DNA from: Candidatus Gastranaerophilales bacterium
Lineage (GTDB): Bacteria > Cyanobacteriota > Vampirovibrionia > Gastranaerophilales > JANQFW01
Length of the DNA stretch: 38,656 nucleotides
Assembly: GCA_028280605.1 (NCBI GenBank)
Contig: JANQLL010000036.1
Coordinates: 1-38,656 of the forward strand
Direction: 5' to 3'
A program made the position numbers and the translations under genes. Positions 8,010 to 15,078 of this stretch are shown here, one piece after another (positions within the stretch are counted from its first letter, which is position 1; every line of letters starts with the position of its first letter). The notes beneath the pieces were generated by a model, which had not been told where the DNA came from, did no database searches, and was given only the letters and a program-made list of their open reading frames with translations.

Positions 8010-8056
8010 GCAATGGCAAGCTTTTTGTATAACAAAAGGGGGTTTGTCATTGCTTG
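8010..8056 (+). terminator. Conserved hairpin downstream of the 531-aa gene
   Basis: GCAATGGCAAGC (8010-8021) pairs with GTTTGTCATTGC (8042-8053) with two G-U wobbles. The equivalent hairpin after the second family member (38545-38587) keeps the fold with a C-G to U-A change. It is followed by TTGATTT, a poor T-run. It lies 34 bp past the stop. Confidence 0.6.
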
Positions 8057-8180
8057 ATTTATATTTCTTAACATTTTTGTAAATTTTAGCAATTTCTATT
8101 ATTTTTTATACTTTATATACTTGGGTAAAGGAAAACTAAAAAAGAATTTAATAAAAATTTGGTAATGTGCTAACGATGGT

Positions 8181-8202
8181 GGTTCTGGAAAGAACCTTTT
8201 TT
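8181..8202 (+). terminator. Rho-independent terminator
   Basis: GGTTCT (8181-8186), loop GGAA, AGAACC (8191-8196), then TTTTTT. It is a textbook terminator about 125 bp beyond the previous hairpin. Either it is a second terminator for the 531-aa gene or it ends a short separate transcript from about 8100. The gene-free stretch 7977-8423 otherwise holds only a repeat copy and a promoter. Confidence 0.7.
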
Positions 8203-8328
8203 ATTTTGTTCATTTTTTTATATTTCAAAAGATAAAGATTTTTTAATAAATAGTTAATCCAGATTGAATTTAAATGAAATTTAATATATCCTCAAATAAA
8301 TGGTATATGTGTTTTGTTATTACACTAA

Positions 8329-8382
8329 CTCAAAAATAAATATCAGATTATTCTGAAATTTAATTGCTGAGCAGTATAAATA
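8329..8382 (+). repeat. Dispersed repeat, internally deleted copy
   Basis: It begins CTCAAAAATA like the copy at 38401, keeps CAGATTA of the left arm, then jumps straight to TTCTGAAATTTAATTG and GCAGTATAAATA of the right arm. About 50 bp of the middle are missing. It lies directly upstream of minC. Confidence 0.65.
8352..8380 (+). promoter_or_regulatory. Putative minCDE promoter inside the repeat
   Basis: TCTGAA (8352-8357), 17-bp spacer, TATAAA (8375-8380). The same hexamer pair is kept in the repeat copies at 24991 and 38401. It predicts a leader of about 37 nt before minC. Confidence 0.45.
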
Positions 8383-8423
8383 CCGGACTTTTTAATTATT
8401 TGAATTACGGGTAAGTGGGGAAT

Positions 8424-9206
8424 ATGAATAATACCGTTAGCAAAAATCAAATGGATTTATCACACTGCGACACTGCCGCAAATATGCTGGCAACCTTAAA
8501 CGAAATACTTGATTGCAATGATTATAACGAGCAAAAAATAAAAGTTAATCTGGGAGAGTTAACATTAACCAACGCGCATATTTTTAGCCTAAAAACAATA
8601 TTAGAAAGTTCAAACGTAACTATAGACATATTATTCACAACATCCGCACAAACACAGCTGGCAGCTCTGGGTGCAGGACTTGTTGTATCAGAAAAACTGG
8701 AAGAATTTTATTCAATTGATAATAAAGATGAAGAGCATCAAGTTGACTCTCAACCCGAAGGTAATGACAAAACTCAAGAGACTGATTCTCTAGAAAAAGA
8801 ATTAGAAGATGCAATAGACCAAGAGGCAAAATCAAAAAATCTTCTGGAAGATAAAATAAAAAATACTTTATACATAAAACAAACTCTCAGATCAGGCCAA
8901 TCTGTTAACTATGATGGCAATGTAGTTATCATAGGAGATTGTAAGCCCGGATCTGAAATTATAGCCACCGGTGATATTAATGTATGGGGAGTAATAAGTG
9001 GAATAGCACATGCCGGAACAGATGGAGATTATAATGCCAACATCCGAGCATTAAAAATAAATGCTATACAGTTGAGAATAGCTAATTTATTTGCTAGAAA
9101 GCCCGATCGATCAAAAGTAGATAAATTAAATAAGGTGAGCTCCTTCATCCCAGAGGAAGCAAGAATATCACAGGGCGAAATTATTATTTATCCTTTAAAT
9201 GGTTAG
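8424..9206 (+). CDS. minC: Septum site-determining protein MinC
   Basis: MinC is the FtsZ-assembly inhibitor that, with MinD, blocks division at the poles. The N-terminal domain (about 1-95) leads through an acidic Glu/Gln-rich linker (about 95-150) to a classical C-terminal beta-helix domain. That domain has LRSGQSVNYDGNVVIIGD, GSEIIATGDINVWG, HAGTDGDY and QLRIANLFARKPD. Cyanobacterial MinC proteins also show the QLRIA segment. The ATG at 8424 is preferred, giving 260 aa; an in-frame GTG at 8415 would add three residues. Neither has ideal SD spacing (GGGG at 8417-8420). It is first in a minC-minD-minE operon, 20 nt before minD. The codons for LFARKPDRS share a 21-bp stretch with the 531-aa gene at 6720. 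Confidence 0.95.
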   Translation: MNNTVSKNQMDLSHCDTAANMLATLNEILDCNDYNEQKIKVNLGELTLTNAHIFSLKTILESSNVTIDILFTTSAQTQLAALGAGLVVSEKLEEFYSIDNKDEEHQVDSQPEGNDKTQETDSLEKELEDAIDQEAKSKNLLEDKIKNTLYIKQTLRSGQSVNYDGNVVIIGDCKPGSEIIATGDINVWGVISGIAHAGTDGDYNANIRALKINAIQLRIANLFARKPDRSKVDKLNKVSSFIPEEARISQGEIIIYPLNG

Positions 9207-9226
9207 AATTAAGGAGGAAACTTAGT

Positions 9227-10039
9227 ATGACGGGACGTGTGATCGTTGTAACATCCGGCAAAGGAGGCGTAGGAAAAACAACTTCTACTGCCAATATAGG
9301 CACGGCTCTAAGTAAAAGCGGTGCTAAAGTAGCCCTTATTGATACAGATATCGGCTTAAGAAATTTAGACCTGTTAATGGGATTAGAAAATCGTATTGTA
9401 TATACAATAGTTGATTATGTAGAAGGCAGATGTAAGCTTAATCAAGCGCTTGTTAAAGACAAAAAAAACCCTAACCTTGTGCTTTTAGCTGCTGCCCAAA
9501 CAAGAGATAAATCAGCAGTAACCCCTGAACAAATGTCTGAAATATGCGAAGAGCTTAAAAAAGAATTTGATTTTGTTATAGTAGACAGTCCGGCAGGTAT
9601 TGAGCAAGGCTTTCAAAATGCGGTTGCAGGTGCATCAGAAGCTATTGTTGTAACAACTCCAGAGATGTCTGCGGTTAGAGATGCTGATAGAATAATCGGC
9701 TTGCTAGAAGCAAAAGACGAAATCATTAGCTATAAACTACTCTTAAACAGAGTTCGCCCAGCAATGGTAAGAACTAATGATATGATGGGAGTAGATGATG
9801 TAACAGATATTCTATCTGTCAAGCTTATTGGTGTTATACCAGAGGACGAGGGTATTATTGTAAGTACTAACAAGGGTGAGCCTATAGTTAATAATACTGA
9901 TAATTCTAAAGCCAGCATAGCTTATAACAATGTTGCCAGAAGAATTATGGGAGAAGATGTACCGCTTATGGACTTTGATACCCAACAAAATTGGCTTGAT
10001 AAAATCAAAAATATTTTTCTTGCACCGGCAAATTCATAA
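9227..10039 (+). CDS. minD: Septum site-determining ATPase MinD
   Basis: A 270-aa membrane-cycling P-loop ATPase of the ParA/MinD family that recruits MinC and is displaced by MinE. The deviant Walker A KGGVGKT (residues 12-18) includes the signature Lys, followed by DTDIGLRNLD and the Walker B-like DFVIVDSPAG. The C-terminal segment QQNWLDKIKNIFL is the expected amphipathic membrane-targeting helix. It has a strong SD (AAGGAGGAAA) 6-10 nt before the ATG. It sits between minC (20 nt gap) and minE (15 nt gap), consistent with one transcript. Full length for the family. Confidence 0.98.
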   Translation: MTGRVIVVTSGKGGVGKTTSTANIGTALSKSGAKVALIDTDIGLRNLDLLMGLENRIVYTIVDYVEGRCKLNQALVKDKKNPNLVLLAAAQTRDKSAVTPEQMSEICEELKKEFDFVIVDSPAGIEQGFQNAVAGASEAIVVTTPEMSAVRDADRIIGLLEAKDEIISYKLLLNRVRPAMVRTNDMMGVDDVTDILSVKLIGVIPEDEGIIVSTNKGEPIVNNTDNSKASIAYNNVARRIMGEDVPLMDFDTQQNWLDKIKNIFLAPANS

Positions 10040-10054
10040 AAAGGGGATATGAAT

Positions 10055-10372
10055 ATGAAATTAGTAAATGACTTAATAAATGAAATCATAGTAAGCAGTA
10101 AAAGGATTTTATCCACGAATGTTACTGCTACTAAACCAACTATAAACGATAACAGTGATAGCAAAAACTCAGCTTGCAACAGACTTAAACTTGTTTTAAT
10201 GCACGATAGAAGCAATTTATCACCTGGAACTTTGCAAGAAATGAAAGATGAGTTGGTAGATGTAATCGCTCGTTATGTAGAAATAGACAGAGATGCTTTA
10301 GATTTAAATCTTGAAAGTGAAGACAACTCTATTGCATTGATTGCTAATATTCCGGTATTAAGAGCAAAATAA
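10055..10372 (+). CDS. minE: Cell division topological specificity factor MinE
   Basis: MinE stimulates MinD ATPase and drives the oscillation that keeps MinC away from mid-cell. The core RLKLVLMHDRSNLSPGTLQEMKDELVDVIARYVEID is typical, with the anti-MinCD helix followed by the dimerising topological-specificity domain. The N-terminus (LVNDLINEIIV) is a plausible membrane-binding amphipathic segment. The ATG at 10055 is 8 nt after GGGG (10043-10046). The upstream ATG at 10049 is only 2 nt from it and is less likely. The product is 105 aa, slightly longer than the usual 80-100, with an extra Thr/Asn/Ser-rich stretch (about 20-45). It is last in minCDE and followed by a terminator. Confidence 0.95.
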   Translation: MKLVNDLINEIIVSSKRILSTNVTATKPTINDNSDSKNSACNRLKLVLMHDRSNLSPGTLQEMKDELVDVIARYVEIDRDALDLNLESEDNSIALIANIPVLRAK

Positions 10373-10505
10373 AAAATAGCGGGTACCAGACGAAATTATT
10401 GGGTATATATTATACTATTCATCTATTAAATTGGAGATAGTATAGGCTTAAAAAAGAGAGACAATACACACTTTAATGGTGTAATATAAATTTTATTAAT
10501 AATTT

Positions 10506-10540
10506 AAATCATCCTTTTCGTATACGAGGGATGATTTTTT
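10506..10540 (+). terminator. Rho-independent terminator of minCDE
   Basis: AAATCATCC (10506-10514) pairs with GGATGATTT (10529-10537). The loop contains the palindrome TCGTATACGA, and the stem is followed by T residues. It lies 134 bp past minE. The interval 10373-10505 has another weak stem (TATACTAT... with AGATAGTATA around 10408-10444). Confidence 0.8.
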
Positions 10541-10543
10541 ATA

Positions 10544-10671
10544 TCGGCAATGCCGACGGAGCGTGACACCCCTTTTAAATTATTAAGCTTTATATTAGAA
10601 TTAAATAAAAAAATCCTTAATTTAAAGTTTAAAGGGCGAGCGAATCGGCGTAGCCGATGAAAAGCGAGCCC
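10544..10671. repeat. Palindromic element with GC-rich hairpin ends (MITE/REP-like)
   Basis: One end is the hairpin TCGGCAATGCCGA (10544-10556). The other is ATCGGCGTAGCCGAT (10644-10658), inside GGGCGAGCG...GCGAGCCC. The interior is imperfectly self-complementary (CCCCTTTTAAATTATTAAG near 10568, against CTTAATTTAAAG and TTTAAAGGG at 10616-10635). GC content is locally far above the surrounding DNA. No ORF is inside. It lies between the minE terminator and the UDP-xylose synthase gene. Confidence 0.5.
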
Positions 10672-10721
10672 AAACAAAAAAAAATTCTTTTAAAAATTTT
10701 TAATATCACTGGTGGAGAATT

Positions 10722-11663
10722 ATGGGTAAAAAAATATTAGTTACAGGTGGTGCGGGTTTTATCGGCTCACATTTATGTAAAGAGCTTTTAAGTCAAAATC
10801 ACGAAGTTATCTGTTTAGATAACTTTTTTACGGGTTCCAAAGATAATATTTTAAATTTAATGGATAATAAAAAATTTGAAGTTATAAGACACGATATTAT
10901 TCAACCGATACTGCTGGAAGTTGATGAGGTGTACAATCTGGCATGTCCGGCTTCTCCTTTACATTATCAGTTTAATGCAATTAAAACTGTAAAAACCAAT
11001 GTGCTGGGTACTATCAATATGCTAGGATTGGCCAAAAGAGTTAAAGCACGCATATTACAAGCTTCCACTTCTGAAGTATATGGCGATCCTTTGGAGCACC
11101 CGCAACAAGAACATCAATGGGGGCATGTGAACCCTATAGGAATAAGAAGCTGTTATGATGAGGGCAAAAGAGTAGCTGAAACACTTATAATGGATTATCA
11201 TAGGCAACATAATGTATCTGTAAGAATAATTAGGATTTTTAATACCTATGGTCCCAATATGGCACAAAATGATGGCAGAGTAGTAAGCAACTTTATTATA
11301 CAGGCTTTGAAAAACGTGGACATTACAATTTATGGAAACGGCAGTCAAACACGTTCATTCTGCTATGTGAGTGACCTGGTTGACGGTATAATAAAAATGA
11401 TGAACACTGATGACTTTAATGGACCGGTAAATTTAGGTAATCCAGTTGAATCTCCCATAATAGATTTTGCTAAAATAATAATTGAATTAACCGGCAGTAA
11501 GTCTAAAATCGTTTATAAGCCTCTACCGCAAGACGACCCAAAACAAAGAAGGCCTGATATATCACTGGCTAAGGAAAAATTAAACTGGGAGCCTAAAATA
11601 GAATTAAGAATAGGTTTGCAAAAAACAATAGATTACTTTGATAGAGTTTTAAGAGGAATTTAA
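10722..11663 (+). CDS. UDP-glucuronate decarboxylase (UDP-xylose synthase)
   Basis: A 313-aa extended short-chain dehydrogenase/reductase that converts UDP-glucuronate to UDP-xylose with bound NAD. The Rossmann motif is GGAGFIG (residues 9-15). The catalytic Y145xxxK149 lies in SCYDEGKR, with STSEVYGDP at about 115-123. The segment [16 protein letters not shown] is characteristic of the UXS family rather than of UDP-glucose epimerases. The C-terminal [18 protein letters not shown] is typical. The SD is GGTGGAG. It is cotranscribed with the UDP-glucose dehydrogenase 2 nt downstream, which supplies its substrate. It is likely for xylose-containing surface glycan, though no glycosyltransferase is in the window. 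Confidence 0.93.
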   Translation: MGKKILVTGGAGFIGSHLCKELLSQNHEVICLDNFFTGSKDNILNLMDNKKFEVIRHDIIQPILLEVDEVYNLACPASPLHYQFNAIKTVKTNVLGTINMLGLAKRVKARILQASTSEVYGDPLEHPQQEHQWGHVNPIGIRSCYDEGKRVAETLIMDYHRQHNVSVRIIRIFNTYGPNMAQNDGRVVSNFIIQALKNVDITIYGNGSQTRSFCYVSDLVDGIIKMMNTDDFNGPVNLGNPVESPIIDFAKIIIELTGSKSKIVYKPLPQDDPKQRRPDISLAKEKLNWEPKIELRIGLQKTIDYFDRVLRGI

Positions 11664-11665
11664 AA

Positions 11666-12982
11666 ATGAAGATTTGCGTAATTGGAACTGGATACGTAGG
11701 ATTAGTTACTGGTGCTTGCCTTGCTGAAATGGGTAACGATGTAATTTGTGTTGATAATAATAAAGAAAAGCTTGAGCAGCTTAAAAAAGGTATTATTCCT
11801 ATTTATGAACCCGGTTTAGATGAAATTGTAAAAGCTAATGTATCAGAAGATAGGCTCTCATTTACTGATGATTTAGACTCTGCGGTTAAAAATTCTATAG
11901 TATGCTTTATTGCTGTTGGTACGCCACAAAGCGACGATGGCTCTGCTGACTTATCAGCGGTATATGCTGTAGCTGAAAGCATTGCAAAAAACATGAATGA
12001 ATATAAGGTTATTGTTAATAAAAGCACTGTGCCTGTTGGAACAGCAAATAAAGTTAAAAAAATAGTCAGAAAGCATACTAATTATGAGTTTGATGTTGTT
12101 TCTAACCCTGAGTTCTTAAAGCAGGGTGCGGCTGTTGATGACTTTTTAAAGCCTGACAGGGTTGTTATTGGTTCTGACTCTCAACGTGCTAGCGAGATTA
12201 TGCAAGAGATTTACAGTCCTTTCTTAAGAACGGGTAACCCTGTTATTGTAATGGATGTAAAGTCTGCGGAGATGACAAAGTATGCAGCTAACTCTTTTCT
12301 GGCAACTAAAATTTCTTTTATCAACGAAATGGCCAATATCTGCGAAAAAGTAGGCGCTGATATTGAACAGGTTCGAATCGGCGTGTATACGGACTCCAGA
12401 ATCGGCAGACAATTTTTATATCCGGGCTTAGGCTATGGTGGCTCTTGCTTTCCAAAAGACGTAAAAGCTTTAATTAAAGTTGCTAAAGATAATAAAGTCC
12501 CTTCTAGTATTCTTGAATCGGTTGATGAGCTAAATAAACAACAAAGAGAGCTGTTTATAGATAAGATATTAAGTTATTATAACAACAACGTTGAAGGAAA
12601 AAAGTTTGCGGTATGGGGATTGTCCTTTAAGCCTAGAACAAATGATATGAGAGAAGCTCCTTCCATAACAATAGTAAATAAATTATTGGAAAAGGGCGCC
12701 AGTATTTCAGCTTATGATCCAAAAGCTATGGATGAGGCACAAAAAATCTTTGGGGACCGTATTGATTATGCTGATAGCAGTTATGATGCTCTTGAAGGGG
12801 CGGATGCTCTATTGCTTGTTACTGAGTGGAACGAGTTTAAGAGACCTAATTTTGATAAGATTAAGAATCTTTTAAAACATTTGGTTATATTTGACGGTAG
12901 AAACCAGTATGACCCGATTAGGACTAAGAAAAGAGGATTTGATTACATTTGCATAGGTAAAAAACCTGAAATCAAAGGATAA
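11666..12982 (+). CDS. ugd: UDP-glucose 6-dehydrogenase
   Basis: A 438-aa enzyme that oxidises UDP-glucose to UDP-glucuronate with two NAD+. It has an N-terminal Rossmann fold with GTGYVGLVTG (residues 7-16), FIAVGTPQ, and NKSTVPVGT in the central part. The catalytic Cys261 lies in GYGGSCFPKD. The C-terminal UDP-binding domain has WGLSFKPRTNDMREAP. It starts 2 nt after the upstream UDP-xylose synthase, so the pair makes UDP-xylose from UDP-glucose in two steps. Full length for the family, with all key residues present. Confidence 0.97.
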   Translation: MKICVIGTGYVGLVTGACLAEMGNDVICVDNNKEKLEQLKKGIIPIYEPGLDEIVKANVSEDRLSFTDDLDSAVKNSIVCFIAVGTPQSDDGSADLSAVYAVAESIAKNMNEYKVIVNKSTVPVGTANKVKKIVRKHTNYEFDVVSNPEFLKQGAAVDDFLKPDRVVIGSDSQRASEIMQEIYSPFLRTGNPVIVMDVKSAEMTKYAANSFLATKISFINEMANICEKVGADIEQVRIGVYTDSRIGRQFLYPGLGYGGSCFPKDVKALIKVAKDNKVPSSILESVDELNKQQRELFIDKILSYYNNNVEGKKFAVWGLSFKPRTNDMREAPSITIVNKLLEKGASISAYDPKAMDEAQKIFGDRIDYADSSYDALEGADALLLVTEWNEFKRPNFDKIKNLLKHLVIFDGRNQYDPIRTKKRGFDYICIGKKPEIKG

Positions 12983-12993
12983 TATTAACGTTA

Positions 12994-13029
12994 AATGGAT
13001 GCTTCTCCAACCTGGGAAAAGCATCCATT
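12994..13029 (+). terminator. Hairpin after ugd
   Basis: AATGGATGCTT (12994-13004) pairs perfectly with AAGCATCCATT (13019-13029). It is only 12 bp past the ugd stop. There is no T-run on either side, so it may be an mRNA-stabilising or Rho-associated 3' hairpin rather than an intrinsic terminator. Confidence 0.5.
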
Positions 13030-13171
13030 ACAAAATCCGCTTCTTTTAGCCTTAAAGATAGCAAAAAAAATATTCAATTGTATGTTGCAGATAATTTAAA
13101 CAAAAACAGGCAATGATAGTCTTTTGACAGAAAAATAGGCACACTTATCCTTTATGCAAGAAAAATAGTGC

Positions 13172-13459
13172 TTGGAAATTAAAATTTGCGTGGCTAGCGC
13201 ATCCTTTAATTTGTTGGTATACAATAAATTTGCGTTTTTAATTGGTTTATTTCTTATTCTATTATTAACATTTACTCTGTTTGATACAAAGTTTTTGTTT
13301 TTAATAATAGTATTTGTGACTACTGATATTTTAGCAGTATTAATATTAGTTTGTTTTGGTGTTATTTTATTTGTTAATTCTTTTATATATTTATATATAT
13401 TATTAAAATGTTTAAAAGTGCACGCAAAACTGGAAAAAGAGGATGTTTCTTTTTCTTGA
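13172..13459 (+). CDS. Possible small membrane protein (doubtful)
   Basis: A TTG-started frame of 95 aa with three strongly hydrophobic stretches (FAFLIGLFLILLLTFTL, FLFLIIVFVTTDILAVLIL, VILFVNSFIYLYILL) and a charged tail. No good SD is seen. An overlapping minus-strand frame at 13096-13548 is Lys/Asn-rich and lacks an SD. Hydrophobic and Lys/Asn-rich complements arise easily in AT-rich DNA, so neither is secure. If neither is real, 13030-13711 is a gene-free stretch of about 680 bp. Confidence 0.25.
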   Translation: MEIKICVASASFNLLVYNKFAFLIGLFLILLLTFTLFDTKFLFLIIVFVTTDILAVLILVCFGVILFVNSFIYLYILLKCLKVHAKLEKEDVSFS

Positions 13460-13711
13460 GTATTATTTTCTGAAATAAACGGACAGAGAAATGTTATTAT
13501 ATTCCACAAAATAATGAATAAGTTTTTGGTGTAGCTTATTAAATTCATTTTTCAGTAGCCTTAAATTCTCTTCTTAAAAAAATTAAAAACTGTATATAGT
13601 TACATTTATATCTTTAATATATATATTAGCATATTTTTGAAATTTGCGCAGGCTCTTGAAAGCCAAAAATACTATTTCTGTAACATTATGTAATAAAAAA
13701 AATTCCTTGTA

Positions 13712-13756
13712 GTGTATTGTATATGTATTGACATATACAATACACACTGTTATAAT
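13712..13756 (+). promoter_or_regulatory. Consensus promoter with perfect 15-bp inverted-repeat operator
   Basis: TTGACA (13728-13733), 17-bp spacer, TATAAT (13751-13756) is a perfect sigma-70-type promoter. GTGTATTGTATATGT (13712-13726), 4-bp spacer, ACATATACAATACAC (13731-13745) is a perfect inverted repeat covering the -35. A dimer bound there would occlude RNA polymerase. The downstream gene is a ribbon-helix-helix protein, so autorepression is the simple reading. Confidence 0.85.
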
Positions 13757-13792
13757 TTGATTATAGAAAAGAGGACTAATAGGAGATAACAA

Positions 13793-14029
13793 ATGGATGT
13801 TAAAAAATTAGGCAAAGCCGATTTAACTCCTGAAGAAGAAAAAGAATTTGATAAGATGGTAGAGCAAGCTGGAGAGGATATCTCTAAAAAGCAAGCTACT
13901 GTTAATTTTAGATGGACACAGGCAGAAATTGAACGCTGCAAAAAAATCGCTGAAAAAAAAGGCTTGCCTTATCAAACATATATTAAAAGTGTTTTAAAGC
14001 AGGCGATGGACAAAGAAGATGTTGCTTAA
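13793..14029 (+). CDS. Ribbon-helix-helix (CopG/BrnA-type) antitoxin-like regulator, orphan
   Basis: A 78-aa protein. The first 30 residues (LTPEEEKEFDKMVEQAGEDI) are acidic. The C-terminal half, VNFRWTQAEIERCKKIAEKKGLPYQTYIKSVLKQAM, fits the strand-helix-helix of CopG/BrnA-type antitoxins. GLPYQTYIK matches the family's conserved GIPYQTLIK-like turn. An SD (AGGAG) is present. Antitoxins of this type usually follow a small toxin gene such as brnT; no toxin ORF is seen on either side. The only neighbour downstream is a divergent-type HTH gene on the other strand. It is probably either an orphan antitoxin or a simple autorepressor. The operator upstream supports DNA binding. Confidence 0.8.
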   Translation: MDVKKLGKADLTPEEEKEFDKMVEQAGEDISKKQATVNFRWTQAEIERCKKIAEKKGLPYQTYIKSVLKQAMDKEDVA

Positions 14030-14094
14030 CTCTCTTGTTAATAAACAATCAAAAGAAAATATGATATTATAAAATATCTTCTTTAATGTTTACA

Positions 14095-14661
14095 TCATCC
14101 TTCAGATGTACAAACTTCCCAAGCCATACATAGAAACTCAAGCGAATACTTATCAGCCAGTACCCAGGAATTTATTTCATCCTGCGATATTTCAAGCACC
14201 TCGGACAACCTTTCTATGACATTACCTGAGATTTTGTGCTTTCCTATTATCATTTGATTAAAGATGCCCTGCCCATAGTTTATCAATTTGCTCAACTTTG
14301 TTCTTGATAGTCCTTTTTTTAAGATTAGTTCATCTATTTGTGCTGTTAGAATAGGAGATTCGGTCTCTTTTGTTTTTTGTTGAGGTATTTCAACAGGTGC
14401 CGGTGGATTTTGTTTAACTGATATGGCTTTTTTTATTATTTCTTTAGGGTATTTATCAGCAATAATCCAGCTTTCAAATTCCTCTCTTGAAACTTCCAGT
14501 AATGGTATAATTTTATTGATAAATTTTTCAGAAAAATTTGAGCGTCTTTTTACCATTTCGTAAAGTGCACTATCGCTTACTTCTATTAGTTGGCTTGCCC
14601 TATATATAGTAATTTTTTTTTCTTTTAATATTTTTTCTATATTTTTTTGTACGTACGACAT
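14095..14661 (-). CDS. Tandem-duplicated HTH (XRE-like) DNA-binding protein
   Basis: 188 aa made of two homologous halves joined by a Pro/Gln/Thr linker (about 82-106). The first half runs NIEKILKEKKITIYRASQ... to SREEFESWIIADKYP. The second runs QIDELILKKGLSRTKLSK... to SQDEINSWVLADKYS. Each half has helix-turn-helix spacing of the XRE/Cro type and ends in the same SW(I/V)(I/L)ADKY element. A single chain with two HTH domains could bind an operator as a pseudo-dimer. The GAGGAGG lies about 15 nt from the ATG, unusually far, and an in-frame stop between them rules out an earlier start. It is convergent with the RHH gene and divergent from the 57-aa ORF. Confidence 0.8.
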   Translation of the reverse strand: MSYVQKNIEKILKEKKITIYRASQLIEVSDSALYEMVKRRSNFSEKFINKIIPLLEVSREEFESWIIADKYPKEIIKKAISVKQNPPAPVEIPQQKTKETESPILTAQIDELILKKGLSRTKLSKLINYGQGIFNQMIIGKHKISGNVIERLSEVLEISQDEINSWVLADKYSLEFLCMAWEVCTSEG

Positions 14662-14695
14662 AGATTAATAAATAAACCTCCTCAGTTTTTTCCAT

Positions 14696-14724
14696 TTGAC
14701 ATTTTTTTAAAATTGAAGTAATAT
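14696..14724 (+). promoter_or_regulatory. Sigma-70-type promoter for the 57-aa ORF
   Basis: TTGACA (14696-14701), 17-bp spacer, TAATAT (14719-14724). It faces away from the HTH gene and gives a leader of about 120 nt. The leader contains the hairpin CCCTAA/TTAGGG (14779-14784 with 14791-14796). Confidence 0.55.
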
Positions 14725-14848
14725 AAAACCAGTTAGAAAAAATATAAATTTAGAATTAAATTTATTAAAAAGATTAAGCCCTAAAGGAAATTAGGGATAA
14801 TTTGAGATATATAAATACTACCACAAAACAATTTGGGGAGTTTTTGAA

Positions 14849-15022
14849 GTGAAAAAGAATAAAAATGAGCTTATCAACGAATTAACCGCTGATATGAATC
14901 GCTCAATAACTGATTTGGTAAAGATATTGCTGAGCAATAAAGCTGATATCTTAGACTTAAAAGATGAAATGACAAAAATAAAAAATATATTAAAAGAAAA
15001 TGGCTGTGCAGATGGTATTTAA
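14849..15022 (+). CDS. Small coiled-coil protein, 57 aa, unknown
   Basis: A GTG start preceded by GGGGAG (14835-14840) at 8 nt. The peptide begins KKNKNELINELTADMNRSI and continues as an amphipathic heptad-like helix (ILDLKDEMTKIKNILKEN) ending GCADGI. No homologue is recognised. It has a promoter, leader and SD of its own, and the helix pattern is not what random AT-rich DNA gives, which supports it as real. It lies just upstream of the candidate 6S RNA, between two regulators and pnp. Confidence 0.6.
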   Translation: MKKNKNELINELTADMNRSITDLVKILLSNKADILDLKDEMTKIKNILKENGCADGI

Positions 15023-15045
15023 ACATTTATAGACAAACCAACCCT

Positions 15046-15072
15046 TTGAAAATTTAAAATAATATGTAATAA
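15046..15072 (+). promoter_or_regulatory. Promoter of the candidate 6S RNA
   Basis: TTGAAA (15046-15051) and TAATAA (15067-15072), spacer 15 bp. A start about 7 nt later would be near 15079, which is where the closing stem of the RNA begins. Confidence 0.4.
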
Positions 15073-15078
15073 TAAAAT

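Noticed and set aside
12365..12380. GGTTCGAATC, resembling a tRNA T-arm
   Set aside because: It lies inside ugd coding sequence and has no acceptor or anticodon stems around it.
13096..13548. Minus-strand frame of 150 aa, Lys/Asn-rich
   Set aside because: No Shine-Dalgarno, composition typical of the complement of hydrophobic AT-rich DNA, no recognisable motif. The overlapping plus-strand frame is only slightly better.
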